The notes below the pieces were generated by a model, which saw only the letters and a list, made by a program, of their open reading frames with translations, was not told the DNA's origin and made no database searches. A stretch of DNA of 64,000 nt from Streptomyces tibetensis. Lineage in GTDB: Bacteria > Actinomycetota > Actinomycetes > Streptomycetales > Streptomycetaceae. Positions 32,493 to 40,745 of this stretch are shown here, piece after piece. The number at the start of each line of letters is the position of its first letter. Positions within the stretch are counted from its first letter, which is position 1. The position numbers and the translations under genes are program-made. The DNA is taken from assembly GCF_007655005.1 (NCBI RefSeq), contig NZ_SZVW01000028.1:1-64000 (forward strand). Direction: 5' to 3'.

Positions 32493-33812
32493 TCAGGCGA
32501 TGTGCTCGTCCGTCAGCTCTGCGTTGAGGCGGTTGGAGAATCGGTTCACCATGCGCTTGGACTCGGCCTCTTCCAGGGTGACGCCGTACGTCGCCTCGAC
32601 GTCGGCCATGAACCCGCGCGGGGTGGGCGCTCCGTTCCCGCTCTTTATCGACTCACGGAAGATCTGGTAGTACGCCTCCTCGTCCGGCTCCGGGGTGGGG
32701 GGCGTGCCGCCGCCGTCCCCCAGTTCGCGGGTGCGGTTCGGGCCCACCGGGATCGGGAAGCTGCCGGTGTCCTCCGGGGAGAAGACCTCCTGCGGCTGGT
32801 CGAGGCGCTGCTCGGCCTGCGAGGGCTCGGCGATCCACTGGGCGTACTGGTCGAGGTCGTAGGCCGGGTCGTAGCCCCCCTGGTACTCGACCTCGCGAGG
32901 GGTGTTGAACCAGGGGCTCTGGTCCGGTTCGGGTTCGTGGTCGGACCGCTGGGCGTGAGGGGTGCTGTCGAGCTCCGGACGCCGCCCGCCGCTGGGGGCC
33001 GCTGCGCCCGCCTGTGCCGCCCCAGCGGCACGACCGGCCGAGGCGAGGGCGGCGTCCGCCGCGAGCGTCTTCGGTTCCGCCGCGTCAAGGGCCTGCTGCG
33101 GGGCCGGCGGTATCAAGGCCGGCTCCATCCCCGCCGCCGCCAGCCCCGCCGGAGCCGTCTCCGCCAACGGCACCCCGTACTTCGCCAGCCGCAGCGGCAT
33201 CAGCGACTCCACGGGCGCCTTCCTGCGCCACGCCCGCCCGAACCGCGACCGCAGCCGCGCCTGGTAGACCAGCCGCTCCTGCTCCAGCTTGATGACCTGC
33301 TGGTAGGAGCGGAGCTCCCAGAGCTTCATGCGGCGCCACAGGAGGAACGTGGGGACCGGGGAGAGCAGCCAGCGGGTGAGGCGGACGCCCTCCATGTGCT
33401 TGTCGGCCGTGATGTCGGCGATCCGGCCGATCGCGTGCCGGGCCGCCTCGACCGCGACCACGAACAGCACCGGGATCACCGCGTGCATGCCCACACCGAG
33501 CGGATCCGGCCACGCGGCCGCGCCGTTGAAGGCGATCGTCGCAGCCGTCAGCAGCCAGGCCGTCTGACGCAGGAGGGGGAACGGGATCCTGATCCAGGTG
33601 AGGAGCAGATCCAGGGCCAGCAGGACGCAGATGCCCGCGTCGATGCCGATCGGGAAGACGTAGGAGAAGTTCCCGAAGCCCTTTTTGATGGCCAACTCGC
33701 GGACCGCCGCGTACGAACCGGCGAAGCCGATACCGGCGATGATCACGGCGCCGGCCACGACCACGCCGATGAGAACGCGGTGCATCCGAGTCAGCTGCAG
33801 TGGCGCGGCCAC
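32493..33812 (-). CDS. DUF2637 membrane protein
   Basis: A 439-residue protein from GTG 33812 (GGGGAG upstream). Residues 1-160 hold four to five membrane helices (VLIGVVVAGAVIIAGIGFAG, then GIDAGICVLLALDLLLTWI, then LGVGMHAVIPVLFVVAVEA), matching DUF2637, a family seen in actinomycete chromosomes and in plasmid spread (spd) genes. A basic cytoplasmic stretch follows (RLRSRFGRAWRRKAPVESL), then a long acidic, Pro/Ser-rich tail and a C-terminal ~60-residue part (PRGFMADVEATYGVTLEEAE) resembling small spd-type domains. It could relate to conjugal transfer or nucleoid-membrane work; function unproven. No other transfer genes are near. Confidence 0.72.
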   Translation of the reverse strand: MAAPLQLTRMHRVLIGVVVAGAVIIAGIGFAGSYAAVRELAIKKGFGNFSYVFPIGIDAGICVLLALDLLLTWIRIPFPLLRQTAWLLTAATIAFNGAAAWPDPLGVGMHAVIPVLFVVAVEAARHAIGRIADITADKHMEGVRLTRWLLSPVPTFLLWRRMKLWELRSYQQVIKLEQERLVYQARLRSRFGRAWRRKAPVESLMPLRLAKYGVPLAETAPAGLAAAGMEPALIPPAPQQALDAAEPKTLAADAALASAGRAAGAAQAGAAAPSGGRRPELDSTPHAQRSDHEPEPDQSPWFNTPREVEYQGGYDPAYDLDQYAQWIAEPSQAEQRLDQPQEVFSPEDTGSFPIPVGPNRTRELGDGGGTPPTPEPDEEAYYQIFRESIKSGNGAPTPRGFMADVEATYGVTLEEAESKRMVNRFSNRLNAELTDEHIA

Positions 33813-33900
33813 CCGTACTCCCCTCCCCTTGCGTGTTGTTGCGCGCAACAGGGTGGCACATGTGTACGGGGAACGGGTGGCCGGTTCCTGTCGGAACTGC

Positions 33901-34788
33901 TCAGCTCTTCGACGCGGGCTTCTTGGACGGCGAGGCCGAGGCGTCCTTCGAGGACTCGTCCGAGGCCTCCTCGGACGCCGACTTCGAAGGCGACTTGGAC
34001 GGCTTCGACGACTCGGACGCGGCTCCGGACGGGGCGCCGTCCGCCGTGCCGCCGCCCTTGCCGTTCGCCGCCGACACCGCGTCCACGGCCTCCTTGACGG
34101 CCTTCTTCGCGTCCTTCAGCAGGTCGCCCTCGTCCGGCGTCTTCTCACCGGCCAGACCGGCGCCGTTGTAGTCGAGCGTGACCACGACGTTCTCCACACG
34201 CGCCACGATCGTCTGCTGCTTGAAGGTGCCTTCCTTCTTCTTCAGGTCGTAGTGCACGGCCGTCGCCTGGTCGCCCGTACCGGCCACCGGCTCCGACTTG
34301 ACGCCCTTCGCGCCCTCGGCGGCCTGGGCCTCCTGGACCTGCTTCTCGTAGTACGCCTGGGCCAGCTTGTCGGCCGGGCCGCGGGCGACGTCCGACTCGA
34401 AGCGCAGCATCGACACGTTCAGCCAGCGGAACTGCGAGCCCTTCACGCCGTTGTTGTCGAGGCTGTCCCAGGAGCAGCTGGCACGCGTCGAGATGTCGTC
34501 CGACTTGCCCTCCTTGCCGGACTTGCTCTTCGGCACGAGGTCCTTCAGCGTCTTCTTCGAGAGCGCCTTGCACGGCTCCGGAAGCTTGTCGTACGCCGCC
34601 GCCTGCACCGTCGGTGACGGGCTCGAGGACGCCGACGCCGCTGCCTTGGCGGCCTTGTCCGTGCTGTCGCCGGAGCCGGAGTCCGAGGAGCAGCCGGCGG
34701 CGACCAGCATCACGGGGACGGCGGCCGCGCAGACAAGGACGCGGTTGAGGCGCTTCGCTCGCTGGTCTCGCTCTACTCGTCGCTGCAT
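33901..34788 (-). CDS. DUF3558-type lipoprotein (first of two)
   Basis: A 295-residue lipoprotein from ATG 34788 (GAAGGA just upstream; ATG 34803 is an alternative). The signal peptide ends VMLVAAGC. The domain resembles DUF3558: PCKALSKKTLKDLVP, then ASCSWDSL, then paired Cys and an Ala/Glu-rich helix. The final 60 residues are a Ser/Lys/Asp-rich tail, unusual for the family. It is followed upstream by a paralogue; both probably sit on the outer face of the membrane. Function unknown. Confidence 0.78.
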   Translation of the reverse strand: MQRRVERDQRAKRLNRVLVCAAAVPVMLVAAGCSSDSGSGDSTDKAAKAAASASSSPSPTVQAAAYDKLPEPCKALSKKTLKDLVPKSKSGKEGKSDDISTRASCSWDSLDNNGVKGSQFRWLNVSMLRFESDVARGPADKLAQAYYEKQVQEAQAAEGAKGVKSEPVAGTGDQATAVHYDLKKKEGTFKQQTIVARVENVVVTLDYNGAGLAGEKTPDEGDLLKDAKKAVKEAVDAVSAANGKGGGTADGAPSGAASESSKPSKSPSKSASEEASDESSKDASASPSKKPASKS

Positions 34789-34922
34789 GGTTCCTTCACT
34801 CATGACGCTCGTGATTCCCTGCGGTCGGAACGGGTCCGAGTGGTCACCGTACGCGGTGAGGCAGCGGTGTGTTCTTCTCTCGTGTCCTTTGCGGGTGGGC
34901 GTGAAGGGGCCGTGAAGGGGCC

Positions 34923-35741
34923 TCAGTCGCCCAGTGAATCCGCCAGCCGGGAGGCCAGTTTCTGCGCCCTGTCCTGCATTTCCTTGCTGTCCGGGACGAC
35001 ACCGGCACTCGCCGGCTGCTCCGCGTACTCGATGGTCACGATGACGTTGGACGTGCGGAACGCCACAGTCACGGTCCGCTGCTTGGCCGTCGAACCGGAA
35101 CTGTTCAGCCCGTCGTCGAGGAAGGCCTCGTCGCCGAGGTCCTCCAGCACCCTGGGCTGCAGATCGGTCGGGGTCGCGGAGGGAGGAGCCGAGGGCGACG
35201 AGGAGCCGGAGGGAGCCGGGGAGCCGCTCGGCGAAGCGCCCGCACCGCCCGCCGGGGTGCTGCCGGAGGCGGCCGTCTCGGTGGCGGTCGGCTCGGGCAG
35301 GTGGGCCGAGGCCTCCCGCTCCGCGAAGAGCTGCTCGGCCTGGCTGTCGTCGCTGACGGCGTTGTCGTAGGAGACGACCCGCTCGAAGTCGATCAGCAGA
35401 TGGTCGGTGGCCGTGGGGGAATCCACCTTCCAGCGGCAGCCGACCTTGCGGTCGGTGTCGAACGTGCTCGTCGGCTCGCCCTCGTAGGCCTTCTCGCGCT
35501 GCTCCTCGTCGCTGATCTGCCGGATGCCGGGGAGGAGTTCGTCGAGCGTGCTCTCGCCGACCTCGGCGCAGGGCTCGGGCAGGGTGCGGTAGCGGCCGGG
35601 CTCGGCGGCGGGAGATGCCGTGCCGGTGTCGCCGGGGTTGGATTCGTCCGTCGGGCCGCCGTCGGCCGAGCCGCCGGTGCAGCCGGCCAGTACCGCCGCG
35701 AGGAGCACGGCGATCCCGGGTACCCACGCCTTCCGTTGCAC
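34923..35741 (-). CDS. DUF3558-type lipoprotein (second of two)
   Basis: A 272-residue lipoprotein from GTG 35741, chosen by GAGAGGAG seven nt upstream and a product starting with a signal peptide and lipobox (VLLAAVLAGC). The domain has LPEPCAEVGESTLDELLPG and VGCRWKVDS, the same Cys-containing blocks as its neighbour. A ~45-residue Ser/Pro/Ala linker interrupts the middle. The two paralogues share order and strand across 134 nt. Divergent from rtcB. Confidence 0.78.
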   Translation of the reverse strand: MQRKAWVPGIAVLLAAVLAGCTGGSADGGPTDESNPGDTGTASPAAEPGRYRTLPEPCAEVGESTLDELLPGIRQISDEEQREKAYEGEPTSTFDTDRKVGCRWKVDSPTATDHLLIDFERVVSYDNAVSDDSQAEQLFAEREASAHLPEPTATETAASGSTPAGGAGASPSGSPAPSGSSSPSAPPSATPTDLQPRVLEDLGDEAFLDDGLNSSGSTAKQRTVTVAFRTSNVIVTIEYAEQPASAGVVPDSKEMQDRAQKLASRLADSLGD

Positions 35742-35912
35742 GTGGTGGCTCCTCTCGACACGGATATTGGCTTGCCGCCGTACAGCGGGCGATGGACACA
35801 ATGTGTATCGCACGCACTGCCGTGGACGCCGGTCCGATTTCCTTTTCGTCGACCTTGGCTCCGGTATTTGCTGTTGAAGACTTCTGTTCGTTTACGGGGG
35901 ATTGAGGGCGTT

Positions 35913-37106
35913 ATGTCATACGTAGAGATGCCGGGCGCGAAGGTGCCGATCCGGATGTGGACCGATCCGGCGTCGGTCGAGGAGGGCGCGCTCCAGCAGT
36001 TGCGGAACGTCGCCACGCTGCCGTGGATCAAGGGCCTGGCCGTCATGCCCGACGTGCACTACGGCAAGGGCGCGACGGTCGGTTCGGTCATCGCCATGCG
36101 GGGTGCGGTGTGTCCGGCGGCGGTGGGCGTGGACATCGGCTGCGGAATGTCGGCGGTGAAGACGTCCCTGACGGCCAATGATCTGCCGGGGGATCTGTCG
36201 CGGCTGCGGTCGAAGATCGAGCAGGCCATTCCGGTGGGTCGCGGGATGCACGACGACCCGGTGGATCCGGGGCGGTTCCATGGGCTGGCCACCGCGGGGT
36301 GGGACGACTTCTGGTCGCGGTTCGGCGGGGTCGCGGAAGCGGTCAAGTTCCGTCAGGAACGTGCCACCAAGCAGATGGGAACGCTCGGCGGCGGCAATCA
36401 TTTTGTCGAAGTGTGCACGGACACGACCGGATCTGTCTGGCTGATGCTGCACTCCGGCTCCCGCAACATCGGCAAGGAACTCGCCGAGCATCACATCGGC
36501 GTGGCCCAGAAGCTCCCGCACAACCAGGGCCTGGTCGACCGCGACCTCGCCGTCTTCGTCGCGGACACCCCGCAGATGGCGGCGTACCGCAACGACCTGT
36601 TCTGGGCGCAGGAGTACGCGAAGCACAACCGCTCGATCATGATGGCGCTCCTGAAGGACGTGATCCGCAAGGAGTTCAAGAAGGCCAAGCCCGCCTTCGA
36701 GCCGGAGATCAGCGCGCACCACAACTACGTGGCAGAGGAGCGCTACGACGGGATGGACCTGCTCGTGACCCGCAAGGGTGCGATTCGGGCCGGTTCCGGC
36801 GAGTACGGGATCATCCCCGGCTCCATGGGCACGGGTTCGTACATCGTGAAGGGCCTCGGCAACGCCAAGTCCTTCAACTCGGCCTCGCACGGCGCGGGCC
36901 GGCGCATGAGCCGCACCGCGGCCAAGCGCCGGTTCACCACGAAGGACCTGGAGCAGCAGACCCAGGGTGTGGAGTGCCGCAAGGACTCCGGTGTCGTGGA
37001 CGAGATCCCCGGCGCCTACAAGCCGATCGAGCAGGTCATCGACCAGCAGCGGGACCTGGTGGAGGTCGTGGCGAAGCTGAAGCAGGTCGTCTGCGTGAAG
37101 GGCTGA
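35913..37106 (+). CDS. rtcB: RtcB-family RNA-splicing ligase
   Basis: A 397-residue GTP- and Mn-dependent ligase that joins 2',3'-cyclic-phosphate to 5'-OH RNA ends. Visible residues: VMPDVHYGKGATVG, the metal Cys in VGVDIGCGMSAVK near 77, GGGNHFVE, MLHSGSRNIGK, SAHHNYV and the guanylylated His in SASHGAGRRMSR near 325. The sequence is complete to the C-terminal VCVKG. GAGGG lies 5 nt before ATG 35913. In bacteria its role is RNA repair; no RtcA or RtcR is near, so its regulation is not the E. coli type. Confidence 0.93.
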   Translation: MSYVEMPGAKVPIRMWTDPASVEEGALQQLRNVATLPWIKGLAVMPDVHYGKGATVGSVIAMRGAVCPAAVGVDIGCGMSAVKTSLTANDLPGDLSRLRSKIEQAIPVGRGMHDDPVDPGRFHGLATAGWDDFWSRFGGVAEAVKFRQERATKQMGTLGGGNHFVEVCTDTTGSVWLMLHSGSRNIGKELAEHHIGVAQKLPHNQGLVDRDLAVFVADTPQMAAYRNDLFWAQEYAKHNRSIMMALLKDVIRKEFKKAKPAFEPEISAHHNYVAEERYDGMDLLVTRKGAIRAGSGEYGIIPGSMGTGSYIVKGLGNAKSFNSASHGAGRRMSRTAAKRRFTTKDLEQQTQGVECRKDSGVVDEIPGAYKPIEQVIDQQRDLVEVVAKLKQVVCVKG

Positions 37107-37116
37107 CCGGCAGGCT

Positions 37117-37893
37117 CTACGACTCCCGGTGCACCTTGGTGTTCGATGCCTGGGCGCGGGGGCGCAGGACCAGGAGGTCGACGTTGACGTGGGCGGGGCG
37201 GGTGACCGCCCACGTGATCGTGTCGGCGACGTCGTCGGCCGTGAGGGGTTCGGCGACGCCCTGGTAGACCTTGGCCGCCTTGTCCTCGTCGCCGCCGAAG
37301 CGGGTCAGGGCGAACTCGTCCGTCTTGACCATGCCGGGGGCGATCTCGATGACGCGGACCGGCTGTCCGACGATCTCCAGGCGCAGGGTCTCGGCGAGGA
37401 CGTGGGCGCCATGCTTGGCGGCGACGTAGCCACCGCCGCCCTCGTAGGTGCCGTGGCCGGCGGTGGAGGAGACGACCACGACCGTGCCGTCGCCGCTCGC
37501 GATCAGCTTCGGCAGCAGGGCCTGGGTGAGGTTGAGGGTGCCGAGGACGTTCGTCTCGTACATCCGGCGCCAGTCCTCCGGGTCGCCGGTGGCGACGGGG
37601 TCGGCGCCGAGCGCGCCGCCCGCGTTGTTGACCAGCACGCCGATCGTCTTGAACGCCGTCGCGAACTCGTCGACCGCCGCGCGGTCCGTGACGTCGAGGG
37701 TGTACGCCGTGGCCTGGTGGCCCGCCGCGTTGATCTCCTCGGCCAGGGCCTCGATGCGGTCCTTGCGGCGCGCGGTGAGGACGACGCGGTAGCCCGCCGC
37801 GGCGATTCGCCGGGCCGTGGCGGCGCCGATTCCGCTGCTCGCACCCGTGACGACGGCGATGCGGGAGGCTGCGGACGGGGCGGCGGTGGCCAT
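37117..37893 (-). CDS. SDR-family NAD(P)-dependent oxidoreductase (YdfG-like)
   Basis: A 258-residue classical SDR: cofactor loop TGASSGIGAATARRI, LVNNAGGALG, catalytic Ser in VVSSTAGHGTY, and YVAAK with catalytic Tyr and Lys. IAPGMVKTDEF follows. RTARRKDR after strand 2 suggests NADP preference, as in serine/3-hydroxy acid dehydrogenases (YdfG). ATG 37893 follows GAGGAG. Converges on rtcB, 10 nt apart. Confidence 0.87.
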   Translation of the reverse strand: MATAAPSAASRIAVVTGASSGIGAATARRIAAAGYRVVLTARRKDRIEALAEEINAAGHQATAYTLDVTDRAAVDEFATAFKTIGVLVNNAGGALGADPVATGDPEDWRRMYETNVLGTLNLTQALLPKLIASGDGTVVVVSSTAGHGTYEGGGGYVAAKHGAHVLAETLRLEIVGQPVRVIEIAPGMVKTDEFALTRFGGDEDKAAKVYQGVAEPLTADDVADTITWAVTRPAHVNVDLLVLRPRAQASNTKVHRES

Positions 37894-38014
37894 GGGAGCT
37901 CCTCGGGCGTGGGTGTGCGGGGCGGACGGTGCGCAGGCACTTCCGGCCAGGATAGGTGGGCCCCGCAGTGGGAGAATGAGGCTGGGTGGTCCCCTGTTCT
38001 CCCGGAGGTGGATC

Positions 38015-38452
38015 ATGGGTGAGGCGCGTGAGGTCATGGACCGGCTCACGGACGCGGTCACCGGACACGCCGATCTGAAGGTCATCGGCGATCTGTACGC
38101 CGAGGACGCGGTCGCCTTCACGCCTGACGAGGGCGAGCTGCGTGGACGCGACGCCATCGTCGAGTACTGGCGGACCATGACGGAGGCGGTTCCCGAGGCG
38201 ACGTTCCAGACGCTGCACTCCTACGAGGCCGGTGACACGGCGATCGACGAGGGCGTCTACCGCGGGCGGAACACCGGGCCGCTGGAGCTGCCAGGCGGGG
38301 AGACGCTGCCGCCGACGCAGAAGGAGATCCGGATCCGCGGGGTGGACATCGCCACCGTGAAGGACGGGCGGATCGTCGACTACCGGCTGTACTTCGACGA
38401 GATGGACTTCCTGGGGCAGTTGGGCCTGCTCCCGCCCGACGAGCCGTTCTGA
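38015..38452 (+). CDS. NTF2-like/SnoaL-type protein
   Basis: A 145-residue single-domain protein with the cone-shaped NTF2-like fold: MDRLTDAVTGHADLKVIGDLYAEDAVAF, RGRDAIVEYWRTM and a C-terminal strand IATVKDGRIVDYRLYFDEMDFLGQLGL. Ribosome-binding site GGAGGTG precedes ATG 38015. The family includes polyketide cyclases and small isomerases; the substrate cannot be told. Confidence 0.8.
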   Translation: MGEAREVMDRLTDAVTGHADLKVIGDLYAEDAVAFTPDEGELRGRDAIVEYWRTMTEAVPEATFQTLHSYEAGDTAIDEGVYRGRNTGPLELPGGETLPPTQKEIRIRGVDIATVKDGRIVDYRLYFDEMDFLGQLGLLPPDEPF

Positions 38453-38490
38453 GCCCCCCCGACCGTTGTGAGCCGCCCGAGGGGCCCGGG

Positions 38491-38826
38491 TCAGTTTCCT
38501 CGCGGGGCGTACATGATGACGGCCATGCCCGCGAGGCAGACCAGCGCGCCCGTGATGTCCCAGCGGTCCGGGCGGTAGCCGTCGGCGACCACGCCCCACA
38601 GGATCGAACCGGCGACGAAGATCCCGCCGTACGCGGCGAGGACGCGGCCGAAGTGGGCGTCGGGCTGGAACGTCGCGACGAAGCCGTAGGCGCCGAGGGC
38701 GAGGACGCCGCCGGCCGCCCAGAGCCAGCCCTTGTGCTCGCGCACGCCCTGCCAGACCAGCCACGCGCCGCCGATCTCCAGCAGGGCGGCGAGGACGAAC
38801 AGGGCGGCGGAGCGGAGTACGGACAT
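38491..38826 (-). CDS. YnfA-family (UPF0060) small membrane protein
   Basis: A 111-residue protein with four membrane helices. Blocks typical of YnfA: LFVLAALLEIGGAWLVWQ, WAAGGVLALGAYGFVATFQP, HFGRVLAAYGGIFVAGSILWG and a last helix ending VIMYAPR. YnfA belongs near small-multidrug-resistance proteins; transport of organic cations is possible. Confidence 0.9.
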   Translation of the reverse strand: MSVLRSAALFVLAALLEIGGAWLVWQGVREHKGWLWAAGGVLALGAYGFVATFQPDAHFGRVLAAYGGIFVAGSILWGVVADGYRPDRWDITGALVCLAGMAVIMYAPRGN

Positions 38827-38873
38827 GGCGGCCAGCTTCGCACGCCCGGTCTGTCCTGGTCGTGCCGCGGGTG

Positions 38874-39281
38874 TCAGTCGCCCGGGGTCTCGGCGTCGTA
38901 GCGCTCGCGGGCGTCCCTGACCTCGTCGAAGTGGTTCTCCGCCCAGTCCTTCACGGCGGTCAGGAGGAGGGCCAGGTTGTGGCCCAGGGGCGTGAGTTCG
39001 TAGTCGACGCGGACCGGGACGGACGGGGTGACGGTGCGGGTGAGGAGGCCGTCGCGCTCCAGCGAGCGCAGGGTCTGGGTGAGCATCTTCGGGCTGACGC
39101 CGGCGATCTTGCGGCCGAGGTCGCTGTAGCGCAGGGGGCCCGGGGCGAGGGCGGACACGACGAGGCTGACCCACTTGTCGCTGATGCGGTCCAGGAGCTG
39201 GTTGGTGGGGCAGCTCTTGAGGAAGGCGTCGTACTCGATGCGGGCCTGCTCGCGCCGCTGGGCCGCCGTCATGGTGGCCAT
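38874..39281 (-). CDS. HxlR-family transcriptional regulator
   Basis: A 135-residue winged-helix protein: CPTNQLLDRISDKWVSLVVS at the start (a Cys often serves redox or aldehyde sensing in this family), RYSDLGRKIAGVSPKMLTQTL as recognition helix, then DGLLTRTVTPSVPVRVDYEL as wing and TPLGHNL. GGAGGTG lies 5 nt before ATG 39281. Divergent from an oxidoreductase it probably controls, the usual HxlR arrangement. Confidence 0.9.
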   Translation of the reverse strand: MATMTAAQRREQARIEYDAFLKSCPTNQLLDRISDKWVSLVVSALAPGPLRYSDLGRKIAGVSPKMLTQTLRSLERDGLLTRTVTPSVPVRVDYELTPLGHNLALLLTAVKDWAENHFDEVRDARERYDAETPGD

Positions 39282-39312
39282 GGCTCACCTCCGGGGTAGG
39301 TACGCACTCACA

Positions 39313-39326
39313 GGTAACTACTTACC
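39313..39326. promoter_or_regulatory. Candidate HxlR operator
   Basis: GGTAACTACTTACC is an inverted repeat (GGTAA / TTACC, 4-nt spacer) in the 121-nt gap between the divergent regulator and oxidoreductase. A related TAGTAACT half-site follows at about 39333. Operator function is inferred from symmetry and position. Confidence 0.45.
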
Positions 39327-39402
39327 CGTGGATAGTAACTCTTCTTAGGGTTGTGCGGGCCGGGAGGACGTCCCGGATACCGACAATCCAAGGAGCGTCG
39401 CT

Positions 39403-40293
39403 GTGCGTGCTGTTGTGGTGAACTCGTTCGGTGGGCCGGAGGCCGTGGAGGTCGTGGAGGCCGGGGTGCCGGAGCCGGGTGCGCGTCAGGTGCGGATCAA
39501 GGTCGCGGCGGCCTCGCTGAATCCCGTGGACGCGGGCGTGCGGGCCGGTGTCTTCGGGGGTGCGGGCAAGCGGATCGGGCTCGGCTGGGACGTCGCCGGG
39601 ACGGTGGACGCGGTGGGCGTGGCCAGTGCGTGGAGTGTCGGGGACGAGGTCGTGGCGCTCGACTACGGCATGGTCGAGCCGCTGGGCACCCACGCCGAGT
39701 ACGTCGTCGTGGACACGGACGCCGTGGCCCTGGCCCCCGCCTCGGTGGACACGGTCCACGCGGCGACCCTGCCGCTGAACGCGCTGACCGCCCTGCAGGC
39801 CCTGGATCTGCTGGAGCTGACGCCGGGCCGGTCGCTGCTGGTCACGGGTGCGGCGGGTGCGGTCGGCGGGTACGCGGTCCAGCTGGCCGCGCACCGGGGG
39901 ATACCGGTGGCCGGGCTGGCCCGGGAGGGGGACGAGGCGTTCGTGCGGTCCCTGGGGGCCGGGCGTTTCGTCGGGGGCGCCGTCCCGGACGGGGAGTTCG
40001 ACGCGGTGCTGGACGCCGCCGTTCTCGGTGAGCCGGCCCTGGCCGCGGTGCGCGACGGGGGCCGGTACGTCGGGGTCATCCCGCAGGCGGAGCCGGCTTC
40101 CGTCCGGGGAGTGCGGACGAGCGCGGTCGAGGTGAGCGCGGACGGGGCGCAGCTGGCGGAGCTGGTACGGCTGGTGGACGAGGGGGTGCTGACGACGCGG
40201 GTGGCCGAGACGTTCGCGCTGCAGGATGCCGCCAAGGCGCATGCCCGGCTCGACGGGGGCGGTGTGCGGGGGCGGCTGGTGCTCGTGCCCTGA
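39403..40293 (+). CDS. Zinc-less quinone oxidoreductase / NADP-dependent MDR oxidoreductase
   Basis: A 296-residue medium-chain dehydrogenase/reductase: MRAVVVNSFGGPEAVEV at the start, VAAASLNPVDAGVRAG, GWDVAGTVDAVG, LPLNALTALQALDLL and the NADP loop LLVTGAAGAVGGYAVQLA near 145. No zinc-ligand cysteines are present, as in quinone oxidoreductases. AAGGAG lies 8 nt before GTG 39403. Likely induced by a reactive carbonyl or quinone through the divergent HxlR protein. Confidence 0.87.
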   Translation: MRAVVVNSFGGPEAVEVVEAGVPEPGARQVRIKVAAASLNPVDAGVRAGVFGGAGKRIGLGWDVAGTVDAVGVASAWSVGDEVVALDYGMVEPLGTHAEYVVVDTDAVALAPASVDTVHAATLPLNALTALQALDLLELTPGRSLLVTGAAGAVGGYAVQLAAHRGIPVAGLAREGDEAFVRSLGAGRFVGGAVPDGEFDAVLDAAVLGEPALAAVRDGGRYVGVIPQAEPASVRGVRTSAVEVSADGAQLAELVRLVDEGVLTTRVAETFALQDAAKAHARLDGGGVRGRLVLVP

Positions 40294-40303
40294 GACCCGA
40301 GCC

Positions 40304-40660
40304 GGGTCTCGGGGTCCGGCCCGGGCCTCGACGACGGTCTCGGGGTCCGGCCCCGGGCCTTGGACGACGGTCTCGGGGTCCGGCCCGAGTCCTCGATGGC
40401 AGCCCCGGGGGCCGGCCCGGGCCTTCGACGACGGTCCCGGGGTCCGGCCCGAGGCCTCGATGGCAGCCCCGGGGTCCGGCCCGGGCCTTGGACGTCTCAC
40501 CGGCGGGCGGCGGGGGCGTGGCGATGGCAGCCCCGGGGTCCGGCCCGGGCCTTCGACGACGGTCCCGGGGTCCGGCCCGGGCCTCGACGGCGGCCCCGGG
40601 GTCCGGCCCGGGCCTCGATGAAGGTCCCGGGATTCGGCCCGAGCCCTCGACGACGGCCGT
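40304..40660. repeat. Imperfect 31-33-bp minisatellite, about ten copies
   Basis: The 452-nt gap 40294-40745 is mostly ten GC-rich units built on the core CGGGGTCCGGCCCGGGCCT, alternating between two spacer types (ACGACGGT and ATGGCAGC). Unit six is interrupted by a 29-nt block (40493-40521) found identically at 54736-54764. Long reading frames through it on the reverse strand are an effect of the repeat, not genes. Confidence 0.9.
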
Positions 40661-40710
40661 GGCGCCCCCTCCGGGGAATAGCCCCACGTCGGCCGCCGTT
40701 CTCTAGGTAT

Positions 40711-40729
40711 GGTTGAATCGTAAACAACC
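40711..40729. promoter_or_regulatory. Inverted repeat just upstream of the flavin-dependent oxidoreductase
   Basis: GGTTG and CAACC flank a 9-nt AT-rich centre, 17 nt before ATG 40746 and adjoining its ribosome-binding site GGAGGG. A repressor site here would block translation start or promoter clearance; inference only. Confidence 0.35.
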
Positions 40730-40745
40730 TGGAGGGTGAGCGAGC

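Noticed and set aside
32397..34097. 566-residue plus-strand frame after lysS
   Set aside because: It starts in the lysS terminator and runs antisense to the DUF2637 gene, which has membrane helices and a good start.
40304..40660. CRISPR or attachment-site array
   Set aside because: Units are imperfect and lack unique spacers of constant length; no integrase or cas gene is near.
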